Positions 33,097-41,328 of a DNA stretch of 64,000 nt are shown piece by piece. The notes below the pieces were generated by a model. That model saw nothing but the letters and a program-made list of their open reading frames with translations. It had not been told where the DNA came from and did no database searches. The stretch is from Methylophilus sp. 42 (GTDB lineage Bacteria; Pseudomonadota; Gammaproteobacteria; Burkholderiales; Methylophilaceae). Numbering within the stretch: position 1 is the stretch's first letter; each line of letters starts with the position of its first letter. The position numbers and the translations under genes are program-made. The stretch spans positions 310,001-374,000 of the forward strand of contig NZ_KB913031.1 in assembly GCF_000384155.1 (NCBI RefSeq). The letters are read 5' to 3'.

Positions 33097-34044
33097 ATGC
33101 GTCAATCTATTTTGCTCACAGCAGTTTTGGGTGCATTATCTTTTGCACAAGCTTCATACGCAGCTGAAGAGGCTAAAGAAGAAGCTAAATCTGACTGGTC
33201 TGCGACCGGTAACGTTTCTTTTGTATCAGATTACTACTCACGTGGTATTTCACAAACATGGCACAAACCAACCGCACAAGGCGGTATGGATATCACCCAT
33301 TCTAGCGGCTTCTATGCTGGTGTTTGGGGTTCAGGCGTGTCACCTAACACTTATCCTGATTCGACCACTGAAATTGATATTTATGCTGGTTACAACGGTA
33401 GCGTACCTGCTGTTGAGGGTTTGGGCTGGAGTGCTGGTCTGTATGGCTACCTGTATCCAGGTGGTTCATGGAAAAAATACCGTGCATCAAATGCGGCTAA
33501 CCCAAATGATGTATTGACACCTAAAGGTGGTAGTTGGGACACTTATGAAGCTAACGTTGGTTTATCCTATGGTTGGTTAAGCGGTAAGTTGTCTTACACA
33601 TTGACTGACTGGTGGGGCGCGGATAAGTCTACAGGTTGGGATGGCAGCACTAAGGGCTCTACCTATTTTGAATTGAACGCGGCTTATCCATTGCCATGGT
33701 GGGATTTGACATTGATTGCTCACGTTGGTCGTTTGAATGTGGCGGGTAAACTGGACAAATCTTTTAGCCCAGATGGCGGCGTAAACTTGCCAAGTACTTC
33801 CATTTCTGGTGCTACTAACCCAGACTACACAGACTGGAAAATTGGTCTGAGTAAAGCATTCAAAATTGGTGCTACCGAAGGCTGGAACGCCGGCGTATAC
33901 TGGGTTGAGTCAGACAACTCCCGCTACTGGGGTGAAAATGGCTATGGTGGTACAAGCTTTAACGGTAAAGGTACCAGCACCAAAGCGCAAAGTAAAAATC
34001 TGAATGATGGTCGTCTGGTATTAACGGTCGGTCGTACATTCTAA
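33097..34044 (+). CDS. TorF-family putative outer-membrane porin
   Basis: A 315-residue protein with a signal peptide (LLTAVLGALSFAQASYAAEE), then the signature of the TorF/Gcw_chp family: DWSATGNVSFVSDYYSRGIS and GGMDITHSSGFYAGVWGSGV, followed by amphipathic beta strands that end in an aromatic C-terminus (LVLTVGRTF) recognised by the barrel-assembly machinery. Predicted outer-membrane beta-barrel, possibly a channel for nitrogen compounds. It has a good site (AGAGAGGACTCATAA) and is first in the sigma-54 operon with glnK and amtB, which suggests uptake under nitrogen limitation. The precise substrate is unknown. Confidence 0.75.
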   Translation: MRQSILLTAVLGALSFAQASYAAEEAKEEAKSDWSATGNVSFVSDYYSRGISQTWHKPTAQGGMDITHSSGFYAGVWGSGVSPNTYPDSTTEIDIYAGYNGSVPAVEGLGWSAGLYGYLYPGGSWKKYRASNAANPNDVLTPKGGSWDTYEANVGLSYGWLSGKLSYTLTDWWGADKSTGWDGSTKGSTYFELNAAYPLPWWDLTLIAHVGRLNVAGKLDKSFSPDGGVNLPSTSISGATNPDYTDWKIGLSKAFKIGATEGWNAGVYWVESDNSRYWGENGYGGTSFNGKGTSTKAQSKNLNDGRLVLTVGRTF

Positions 34045-34060
34045 ATAAGCAAGTTTAGAT

Positions 34061-34083
34061 CTGGCGGGCATTGTGCCCGCCAG
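34061..34083 (+). promoter_or_regulatory. Intergenic hairpin between torF-like gene and glnK
   Basis: CTGGCGGGC and GCCCGCCAG with a 5-nt loop, 16 bp after the porin stop, with no T-run. It probably protects the 3' end of the porin message or sets different levels for porin and glnK-amtB. Confidence 0.65.
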
Positions 34084-34089
34084 AGTTAA

Positions 34090-34443
<354 letters not shown>

Positions 34444-34458
34444 GAAAGGGCTTCAGCT

Positions 34459-35856
34459 ATGAAGAAAATTCTTTCCATGTTATCACTGGTCGCCTTGATT
34501 GGCCTGGCGGCAACCCCAGTGAGTTATGCTGAAGAGACTGTGACTGAAACGATCACAGTACAAGAAACAGTCACCCCTGATGCAGCACCAGCGGCCGAAG
34601 CGCCTGCTGCAGAAGCTGCGCCAGCGGCTGCAGAAGCTGCACCAACATTGGATGTAGGTAATACCGCATTCATGATTGTGGCTACTGTGTTGGTAATTTT
34701 AATGACAATCCCAGGTTTGGCCCTGTTCTATGGTGGCTTGGTGCGTCAGAAAAACATGCTTTCGGTGTTGATGCAAATTTTCGTGGTGTTCTCATTGATC
34801 TCCGTGTTGTGGGCGGCTTACGGCTACAGTATGGCGTTTAGTGAAGGTAATGCCATCGTTGGGGGCTTGAGCAAGGCATTCCTGTCAGGCATTACAACGG
34901 ACAGCTTGTCTGGCACTATCCCTGAATATGTTTTCCTGACTTTCCAGATGATTTTTGCTGCGTTGACACCAGCATTGATCGTGGGTGGTTTTGCTGAGCG
35001 TATGAAGTTCTCTGCCGTATTGCTGTTCACAGCGTTGTGGGTGACCTTTGCTTATATCCCAATCGCACACATGGTGTGGGGTGGTGGTTATCTGGCTGAA
35101 TTAGGTGCCAAAGACTTTGCTGGCGGTACTGTTGTACACATCAACGCTGGTGTGGCTGCGCTGATTGGCGCCATGATGTTGGGCAAACGTATCGGTTACG
35201 GTAAAGAAGCCATGCCTCCGCACAACCTGGTCATGACCATGATTGGTGCGTCATTACTGTGGGTGGGTTGGTTCGGTTTCAACGTAGGTAGCGAACTGGC
35301 TGCTGATGCCACTGCTGGTATGGTGCTGGTAAACACACAACTGGCAACTGCGGCTGCGGTATTGGGCTGGATCCTGGCTGAGTGGTTGTTCAGAGGCAAA
35401 CCAAGCATGTTGGGTGCTGCATCCGGTGCGGTAGCGGGTTTGGTAGCGATTACACCAGCATGTGGTTTCATCGGCCCGATGGGTTCTATCATTCTGGGCT
35501 TCACTGCCAGCTTCGTCAGCCTGTGGGGCGTGACCAAGTTGAAAGGTGCGCTGGGTTATGATGACTCACTGGATGTATTCGGTGTGCACGGCCTGGCAGG
35601 TATCTGGGGCGCGGTAGGTACTGGCGTGCTGATGTCTCCTGGTTTGGGTGGTGTGGGTTATGCCGAAGGCGTGACCATGGGTGGTCAGGTTTCTACCCAA
35701 ATCATCGCCGTCGTGGTGACCTTGATCTGGACGGGTATCGTGAGTGTGATTCTTTACAAAGTTGTAGACGCTGTTGTAGGCTTGCGCGTAAGTGAAGAAT
35801 ACGAGCGCGAAGGTCTGGATACGACTGAGCATGGTGAGCGTGCTTACAGCCTGTAA
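34459..35856 (+). CDS. amtB: Ammonium transporter AmtB
   Basis: A 465-residue protein with a signal peptide (LSLVALIGLAATPVSYAEET), an Ala/Pro/Glu-rich periplasmic stretch of about 45 residues and then eleven membrane helices. Conserved AmtB elements: PGLALFYGGLVRQKNMLSVL, the pore His pair in GGTVVHINAGVAAL and DVFGVHGLAGIWGAVGTG, and CGFIGPMGSIILG. It conducts ammonium/ammonia and is closed by GlnK. The long Ala/Pro linker after the signal is not part of the channel. Operon mate of glnK. Followed by a terminator at 35874. Confidence 0.95.
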   Translation: MKKILSMLSLVALIGLAATPVSYAEETVTETITVQETVTPDAAPAAEAPAAEAAPAAAEAAPTLDVGNTAFMIVATVLVILMTIPGLALFYGGLVRQKNMLSVLMQIFVVFSLISVLWAAYGYSMAFSEGNAIVGGLSKAFLSGITTDSLSGTIPEYVFLTFQMIFAALTPALIVGGFAERMKFSAVLLFTALWVTFAYIPIAHMVWGGGYLAELGAKDFAGGTVVHINAGVAALIGAMMLGKRIGYGKEAMPPHNLVMTMIGASLLWVGWFGFNVGSELAADATAGMVLVNTQLATAAAVLGWILAEWLFRGKPSMLGAASGAVAGLVAITPACGFIGPMGSIILGFTASFVSLWGVTKLKGALGYDDSLDVFGVHGLAGIWGAVGTGVLMSPGLGGVGYAEGVTMGGQVSTQIIAVVVTLIWTGIVSVILYKVVDAVVGLRVSEEYEREGLDTTEHGERAYSL

Positions 35857-35873
35857 TCCGTGATGTGAAAAAG

Positions 35874-35901
35874 AAAACGGCTCATTGAGCCGTTTTTTTT
35901 T
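35874..35901 (+). terminator. Terminator after amtB
   Basis: AAACGGCTC/GAGCCGTTT stem with a 3-nt loop and a run of T to 35900. Confidence 0.88.
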
Positions 35902-35961
35902 GAACTTAATAAAATACATTTGTATCCATGTAGTGGGCCTGAACTAAAATAACTCTTAATT

Positions 35962-37638
35962 ATGGCAAATCTAACTCCCTCCCTGTTGAGCCCGGTACAA
36001 CGGGTATTAAAACTCGCCGCCTTTGAAAAGCAGGATATCCTGCTTCTGGTTTACCTGACACTAGTCTATGGCGTGTTGGGCATTGCGACGCCTGTGGCGG
36101 TGCAGACCATGGTCAATATCGTCACCATGGGCGGCGTGTTGCAGCCCTTGTATGTGGTCGGCTTTATCCTGTTTTGCCTGCTGGCCTTGTCGGGGGGGAT
36201 TTACGCGATTGAGAGTTTCCTGGTTGAGCTGATTCAACGCCGGGTATTTGTGCGGCATAGTTTGCTCATTGCGCAAAACACACAACAGATTCATGTCTCT
36301 GTCTATGACCAGCACAATCCAGTCGAGCTGGTAAACCGCTACTTTGATATTCAGACGGTGCAAAAATCGGTGGCAACCCTGCTCACGGTTGGCCTGACCG
36401 CCTTGCTGCAAGGTTTGATTGGTAGCGTGGTCTTACTGTTTTACAGCTTGTACTTCGGCATTCTGGTGATCCTGATGCTGATCGTATTGTGGGCTGTCGT
36501 ATTTTTGCTGGGCAAGCAGGCGGAAACCACCGCGCTCAAGGAGTCCAAGGCCAAGTACGATATGGCGGCCTGGCTGGAAAACATTGCACGTAATAAATGG
36601 TTATCCAAGTTTTATGGTGCCAAACAACGTACTACAGAAAATACTGAGGTGCTGGCCCAAAACTATCTCGGTGCCAGAGTACAACATTTCCGCGTATTAA
36701 TGATGCAGTTGATTGGCGCGGTTGGCATGTATGCGGTGATCGGCACTGGCATGCTGATTCTCGGCGGCACCTTAGTGATCAAGGGACAGATTAACCTGGG
36801 CCAGTTTGTGGCGGCAGAATTGATTATTTTTGGCGTGCTGTCTGCCTTTGTGCGCTTTGTGACCAAGCTGGAGTATTTTTACGATTTGCTGGCTGCGGTC
36901 GATAAATTAGGCGTGCTGGAGACCTTGCCGGTGGAGACGGTGGGTGAGCATCAGTCCAGCCTGGACGGCTATCATCCTTTAAAAGTGGTTGGCCTGGGTT
37001 TTAGCCATCATGGTCAGCCAGCATTGATGAGCCAGGTGAGTTTTGAATTGCAGCATGGCCAGAGTATGGCGATTCTGGGCGCATTGGGCAGCGGTAAAAG
37101 CACCTTGCTCGAGCTGTTAACCGGACTCAGGCAACCTGCCCAAGGCTATATCAGTTATGGCGGCATAGACTTGCGCCAACTGAACCTGGACCACTTGCGT
37201 GACCGTATTGGGGTTGCCAACAAGGTCGAGTGGCAGCATGGCTCTATTCTGGATAATCTGCGCCTGACCCGTACTAACATCACGCTGGATGCCATGGTCG
37301 ATATCTTGCAAATGCTGGGCTTGTGGGAAGATATCAGCCAATTGCCCAAGGGCATGGATACGGTACTGACCGATTATGGTGCGCCCATGACGTATACCCA
37401 GTTGCAACGCCTGATGCTGGCCAGGGCGATGATAGGACGTCCGGACTTGCTGATCATTGATGGCTTGCTGGATGGACTCGGCCAGCAGGAGCTGGATCAG
37501 GTACTGACTTTGCTTAAGCGCCACCAGTCAAATTGGATGCTGATCGTGACGACACGCTTCCCCCATATTGCACAGCAATTCCAGCAGGTGATGACCCTGG
37601 ATAGCCCGCGCAACCAGGCGGGAGACCATCATGCATAA
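35962..37638 (+). CDS. Type I secretion-like ABC exporter with degenerate ATPase
   Basis: A 558-residue half-transporter: six membrane helices (residues 25-310) and a C-terminal nucleotide-binding domain. Walker A is intact (ILGALGSGKSTLLELL). The Q/A-loop region is plausible, but the signature LSGGQ is replaced by APMTYTQLQR, the Walker B Glu is missing (LLIIDGLLDGLGQQ) and the switch His is Thr (MLIVTTRFPHIAQ). ATP hydrolysis should be weak or absent, so a partner ATPase or a non-cycling role is possible. No C39 peptidase domain. It overlaps the HlyD-like gene by 8 bp. Confidence 0.8.
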   Translation: MANLTPSLLSPVQRVLKLAAFEKQDILLLVYLTLVYGVLGIATPVAVQTMVNIVTMGGVLQPLYVVGFILFCLLALSGGIYAIESFLVELIQRRVFVRHSLLIAQNTQQIHVSVYDQHNPVELVNRYFDIQTVQKSVATLLTVGLTALLQGLIGSVVLLFYSLYFGILVILMLIVLWAVVFLLGKQAETTALKESKAKYDMAAWLENIARNKWLSKFYGAKQRTTENTEVLAQNYLGARVQHFRVLMMQLIGAVGMYAVIGTGMLILGGTLVIKGQINLGQFVAAELIIFGVLSAFVRFVTKLEYFYDLLAAVDKLGVLETLPVETVGEHQSSLDGYHPLKVVGLGFSHHGQPALMSQVSFELQHGQSMAILGALGSGKSTLLELLTGLRQPAQGYISYGGIDLRQLNLDHLRDRIGVANKVEWQHGSILDNLRLTRTNITLDAMVDILQMLGLWEDISQLPKGMDTVLTDYGAPMTYTQLQRLMLARAMIGRPDLLIIDGLLDGLGQQELDQVLTLLKRHQSNWMLIVTTRFPHIAQQFQQVMTLDSPRNQAGDHHA

Positions 37639-38938
37639 TCAATTGCAACAAGCGCTGATGCACAGCGTGCAAACGCCGCAGCATTTGCGTGTCTGGATCA
37701 AACGGTTAGCCTGGTTGTTAGTGGGTTTGCCGACCTTGTTTTTATTTTTACCCTGGCAGCAAAACGTGACGGCCTTGGGTAAGGTGACTGCCTATTCACC
37801 TTCCGAGCGCGTACAAACCATCGATGCGCCGGTGAATGGCCTGATCAATCGCTGGCATGTGCAAGAGGGCTCGCAAGTGAAAGAGGGCGATTTGCTGCTG
37901 GAGATTGCCGATACTGATCCTAATTTTAAGCAGCGTCTTGAAGCACAGCGGGATAATTTGCAAAGCAAGCTGGGTGCGAAACAGGATGAATTGCGTAATT
38001 ACGAGTTACAGAAACAGAACCTGACCGCCGCACGCGATGCCAAGATTTCTGCGGCCCAATACAAGCTGGATGTGGCCAACCAGAAAATTCGCAGTAGCCA
38101 GGAGGCGGTGAATTCGGCGCAGGCGACATTGGATGCGGCCAGCCTGCAAGTCAATCGTTTGCAACGTTTGTTTGCCGATGGCCTGGTGTCTAAGCGTGAT
38201 TTGGAGGTGGCTGAACGTGACCATATTATTGCCAGCCGCAACCTTAATAGTGCGCAGGCGCAATGGCAATCAGCCAAAGCAGAAGCCAGTTCGGCGGCGG
38301 CGGATATCCAGCAAACCCGTTCTGATACCCAGGCCTATTTAGACTCAACTTCTGCGGTGATCAACAAGATTCGCGGCGAAACCGCAGACAGTGAAAATAG
38401 CCTGCACAATTCAGAAATCTCATTGGCGCGGCAAAATATGCAGCGTATTGTCGCGCCCAGGGATGGCACGATTTTCAGGTTACCGGTCAATTCGCAATCG
38501 CAGATCATCAAGCAGGGCGATCCCTTGCTGGTGATTGTGCCCCATACCTCGCAGCGCGCGGTCGAGCTATGGGTTGATGGCCGTGATGCACCACTGATTA
38601 CGTCGCGCAGCAGTGTGCGCCTGGAGTTTGAAGGCTGGCCTGCGATACAGGTGCCCGGTTGGGCACAGGTTGGCGTCGGCACGTTTGAAGGTGAAATTTC
38701 TTTTGTCGACCCGACAGATAACGGCTCTGGTCATTTCCGTATCATGGTCGTACATAAAGCCGGTACGCCAGAATGGCCATCGGCCAGGTTTTTGCGCCAG
38801 GGCATCAGCGCCAAAGGCTGGGTATTGCTTGAGCGTGTGACCATAGGCTACGAATTGTGGCGTTTGCTCAATGGCTTTCCGCCACGTATCCCGCCAGAAC
38901 CCGTGCCCTTGCAACAGGCCGGAGGCAAAGCAACATGA
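37631..38938 (+). CDS. HlyD-family membrane-fusion protein
   Basis: A 435-residue adaptor with one membrane anchor (residues 27-46, LAWLLVGLPTLFLFLPW), a lipoyl-like half (RVQTIDAPVNGLINRWHVQE, GSQVKEGDLLLEIADTDP), a long alpha hairpin rich in Gln, Ala and Ser (about residues 95-240) and the second barrel half (RIVAPRDGTIFRLPVNSQSQ), ending with a Pro-rich tail. It links the ABC protein to the TolC-like protein. It has no N-terminal HlyD-like cytosolic extension. It overlaps the upstream ATPase gene and shares ATGA with the downstream TolC-like gene, so all three are coupled. Confidence 0.88.
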   Translation: MHNQLQQALMHSVQTPQHLRVWIKRLAWLLVGLPTLFLFLPWQQNVTALGKVTAYSPSERVQTIDAPVNGLINRWHVQEGSQVKEGDLLLEIADTDPNFKQRLEAQRDNLQSKLGAKQDELRNYELQKQNLTAARDAKISAAQYKLDVANQKIRSSQEAVNSAQATLDAASLQVNRLQRLFADGLVSKRDLEVAERDHIIASRNLNSAQAQWQSAKAEASSAAADIQQTRSDTQAYLDSTSAVINKIRGETADSENSLHNSEISLARQNMQRIVAPRDGTIFRLPVNSQSQIIKQGDPLLVIVPHTSQRAVELWVDGRDAPLITSRSSVRLEFEGWPAIQVPGWAQVGVGTFEGEISFVDPTDNGSGHFRIMVVHKAGTPEWPSARFLRQGISAKGWVLLERVTIGYELWRLLNGFPPRIPPEPVPLQQAGGKAT

Positions 38939-40656
38939 CGCGCTGGCTGTTAACACTATTGGTGATTGCTTCGCCCTGGGGCGCATTGTTGGCCGATGAG
39001 GTGACAGACACGCGTGCGCGGCAACGCCTGGAAAAGACCGAAGGGCGTGCGTTAGAAACCTATAGCCCACAACCTGGCGTACCACTACACGATGCGGTCA
39101 AGCAACAGCAGCAACGCAAATCGTCGGTGACGGTCGATTTAAAAACTGCGTTAAAGCCGTTTGATAGCCCGGAAAGTGAAAGTATTGTGCCAATGGCACA
39201 AGGCTCTCAAGTCACTATTGCCGATATTCGGCAGCGGGCATTGCAAAACAATTTGCAAATCAAAGTGGCAAAAATGGATCCTGAGCTGGCGAGACAATCG
39301 CTACGAGAAGAGCAGGCCAAGTTTGACCAGGTGATTTTTGCTTATGCCAAATATGCCGAAAAAGACACACCTGCCATGGCAGGCGACAAAGTCATCCTCA
39401 AGTCAGACAATGCACTGTTGAATGGCGAGCTGGCAAAACTCAACCTGGATGCGCAAAAAAAGGAATTCTGGGATGTCGAAGCGGGTGTCAAAGTGCCTTT
39501 GCGTACGGGTGGTACCGTGACCTTGAGTGCGCCACTGGAAAACCGGCAGAGCCTGGGCAAGTTTGCCAGCGACCAGTACCGCAGTGCCTTGCGCTTCTCG
39601 TTTAGCCAGCCTTTGCTACGTAATGCAGGCCAGCAGGTGAATGAGGCCAGTATCCGTGTTGCCGAACTGGACCGCGACAGCGTGCAGTTGAAAACCCGCT
39701 TGCAGACCATACGCATTGTCGCTACTGTGGACAAAGCCTATTGGGAGCTTTACGAGGCGTGGGCGGCGCTGGATGTGCGCAAAAACCAGTTTGAATATGC
39801 CAGCCAGAACCTGGCCATGGTCAAGCGTCGTGTGCAGGAAGGCTTAACGGCCGCTGTAGAAATCAATCGTGCCGATATAGGTGTGGCTGACCGCATGGAA
39901 GCGCTGATTGTGGCAGAAACTAACCTTAAACTGGCACAACGGCAATTACAGTTTTTACTCAATGATTTGCCGGATGATCAAACAGGCCAGTCGCCATGGG
40001 TACCAATGACGGCGCCTAGCCTGGTCAAGTTTGAGTTTGACCGTGCGCATTTGATCCGCGATGCGCTGGATAGCCGTATTGAGTTGCTGGATCAGGAGTT
40101 GAAGCTAAGTGCTGAGCTGGTGCAGATTGATTATCTGCAAAACCAGACCTTGCCGTTATTCACGCTGGATTACCAGTATGGGGCATTGTCCGGCTCCGGC
40201 GAGCGCTTCGGTGATATCGGCCAGGACTTGTTTGGTGGCCGTTATCGCGACTGGTCGGTCGGCCTGAAGTTTGAAATGCCGGTGAGTAACGAAGCGCGCA
40301 AGGCCAAGCTGGATCGGGCCGTGGCACAGCGCATGCAGCGCCTGACCACCAAAACGTTACAAACCCTGACCGTCAAACGCGAGATACATGACTCGCTGGA
40401 TAAAGTGGACCAGAATTGGCAGCGCATTATTGCAGCGCGTCAGCAAGTGCTGGTGGCTGGCATTAACTATGAAGCCGAGCTCAAGCAGTTTAATGAAGGT
40501 TTGCGTACCATGACCGAGGTGCTTGAAACGCTAACGCGTCTGGGCGAGGCGCAGTTAAAAGAAATTCGCGCCATTAGTGATTACCAGGTGGCGCTGGTGG
40601 ATATGGCTTATGCCACTGGTACCGTACTTGGGCATGGCCAGATCAGTTTGCAATAA
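38935..40656 (+). CDS. TolC-family outer-membrane exit protein
   Basis: ATG 38935 overlaps the TGA of the HlyD-like gene. The 573-residue product begins MTRWLLTLLVIASPWGALLA (signal), then a roughly 80-residue N-terminal extension rich in charged residues, and two TolC repeats: ADIRQRALQNNLQIKVAKMD and RIRSAIRFS-type strands (RSALRFSFSQPLLRNAGQQV). The helical bundle part includes NLAMVKRRVQEGLTAAVEIN. The C-terminal part is VALVDMAYATGTVLGHGQIS. It should act as the outer-membrane channel for the ABC/HlyD system. No secreted substrate gene (RTX or bacteriocin-like) is seen nearby. Confidence 0.88.
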   Translation: MTRWLLTLLVIASPWGALLADEVTDTRARQRLEKTEGRALETYSPQPGVPLHDAVKQQQQRKSSVTVDLKTALKPFDSPESESIVPMAQGSQVTIADIRQRALQNNLQIKVAKMDPELARQSLREEQAKFDQVIFAYAKYAEKDTPAMAGDKVILKSDNALLNGELAKLNLDAQKKEFWDVEAGVKVPLRTGGTVTLSAPLENRQSLGKFASDQYRSALRFSFSQPLLRNAGQQVNEASIRVAELDRDSVQLKTRLQTIRIVATVDKAYWELYEAWAALDVRKNQFEYASQNLAMVKRRVQEGLTAAVEINRADIGVADRMEALIVAETNLKLAQRQLQFLLNDLPDDQTGQSPWVPMTAPSLVKFEFDRAHLIRDALDSRIELLDQELKLSAELVQIDYLQNQTLPLFTLDYQYGALSGSGERFGDIGQDLFGGRYRDWSVGLKFEMPVSNEARKAKLDRAVAQRMQRLTTKTLQTLTVKREIHDSLDKVDQNWQRIIAARQQVLVAGINYEAELKQFNEGLRTMTEVLETLTRLGEAQLKEIRAISDYQVALVDMAYATGTVLGHGQISLQ

Positions 40657-40658
40657 GC

Positions 40659-41300
40659 TTATTCGCTGATGGTTCTGCCCGGGTAAAGGGCTTCAGTCAG
40701 TTGCAGCAGGTTCATGCGGTGTATGCCCGACTTTTCACCATTTTTACGTGGTGCGGTGCGGATATCATCGGTTTCAAATACGCTGATGCGTTGTGTGCCA
40801 AAACGCGTTTCTACCAGCAACACCGGCACCCGTTTGCGTACCACGTCGTGCTTTTGCTTACTCGGCCGGTCTGACATGCGAAATTGCTGCTCATCCAGCC
40901 GGTAAGGCACATTCTGGTTGAGTAAATAAATCTCCAGCTCTTTGCCGCTTTCCGCAAACACATGAATGTCGGTGTCAGCATAAGGGCCTGCCGTGCCTTC
41001 CATCACCGAGCCAATCAGATGCGGATTAAACTTTTTGAGTAGCTGCATGGTGTGCAAGGCCGCTTGCCGCAACTCCAGCAAGTGCGCCGCATCATTTTCA
41101 TCGGCATACAGGGCATGGTACTCACGCAAGGCGGTATCAATTTCAGCGTTGGTTGGCAGAGGGGCATTCTGTTGTATGCCCATCAGTTTCACTGCTTTGC
41201 GCTTGGCGCGGCCATAGTCACTGATGCCTTCCTCGAACATCAGGCGCGCGGCAGACTGTGCTATTTCTTGCCGCAGATCACTTGAAAAGTCGTCAAACAT
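40659..41300 (-). CDS. Nucleotidyltransferase-like protein (213 aa)
   Basis: The frame is open from 41396, but that start would overlap the mrcA end by 68 bp; ATG 41300 (MFDDFSSDLRQEIAQSAARL) is more likely, though no strong ribosome site is visible. The core has the NTase motif GSVMEGTAGPYADTDIHVFA (Gly-Ser then Asp-x-Asp), followed by a family stretch that includes QNVPYRLDEQQFRMSDRPSK. In the family such proteins transfer nucleotides to proteins or small molecules. Its third acidic residue (ETRFGTQRISVFETDD) appears present. The substrate is unknown. It is next to, and on the same strand as, the cell-wall gene mrcA. Confidence 0.7.
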   Translation of the reverse strand: MFDDFSSDLRQEIAQSAARLMFEEGISDYGRAKRKAVKLMGIQQNAPLPTNAEIDTALREYHALYADENDAAHLLELRQAALHTMQLLKKFNPHLIGSVMEGTAGPYADTDIHVFAESGKELEIYLLNQNVPYRLDEQQFRMSDRPSKQKHDVVRKRVPVLLVETRFGTQRISVFETDDIRTAPRKNGEKSGIHRMNLLQLTEALYPGRTISE

Positions 41301-41328
41301 CGCATCAGGCTTTAAGTTGGATTCGTCT

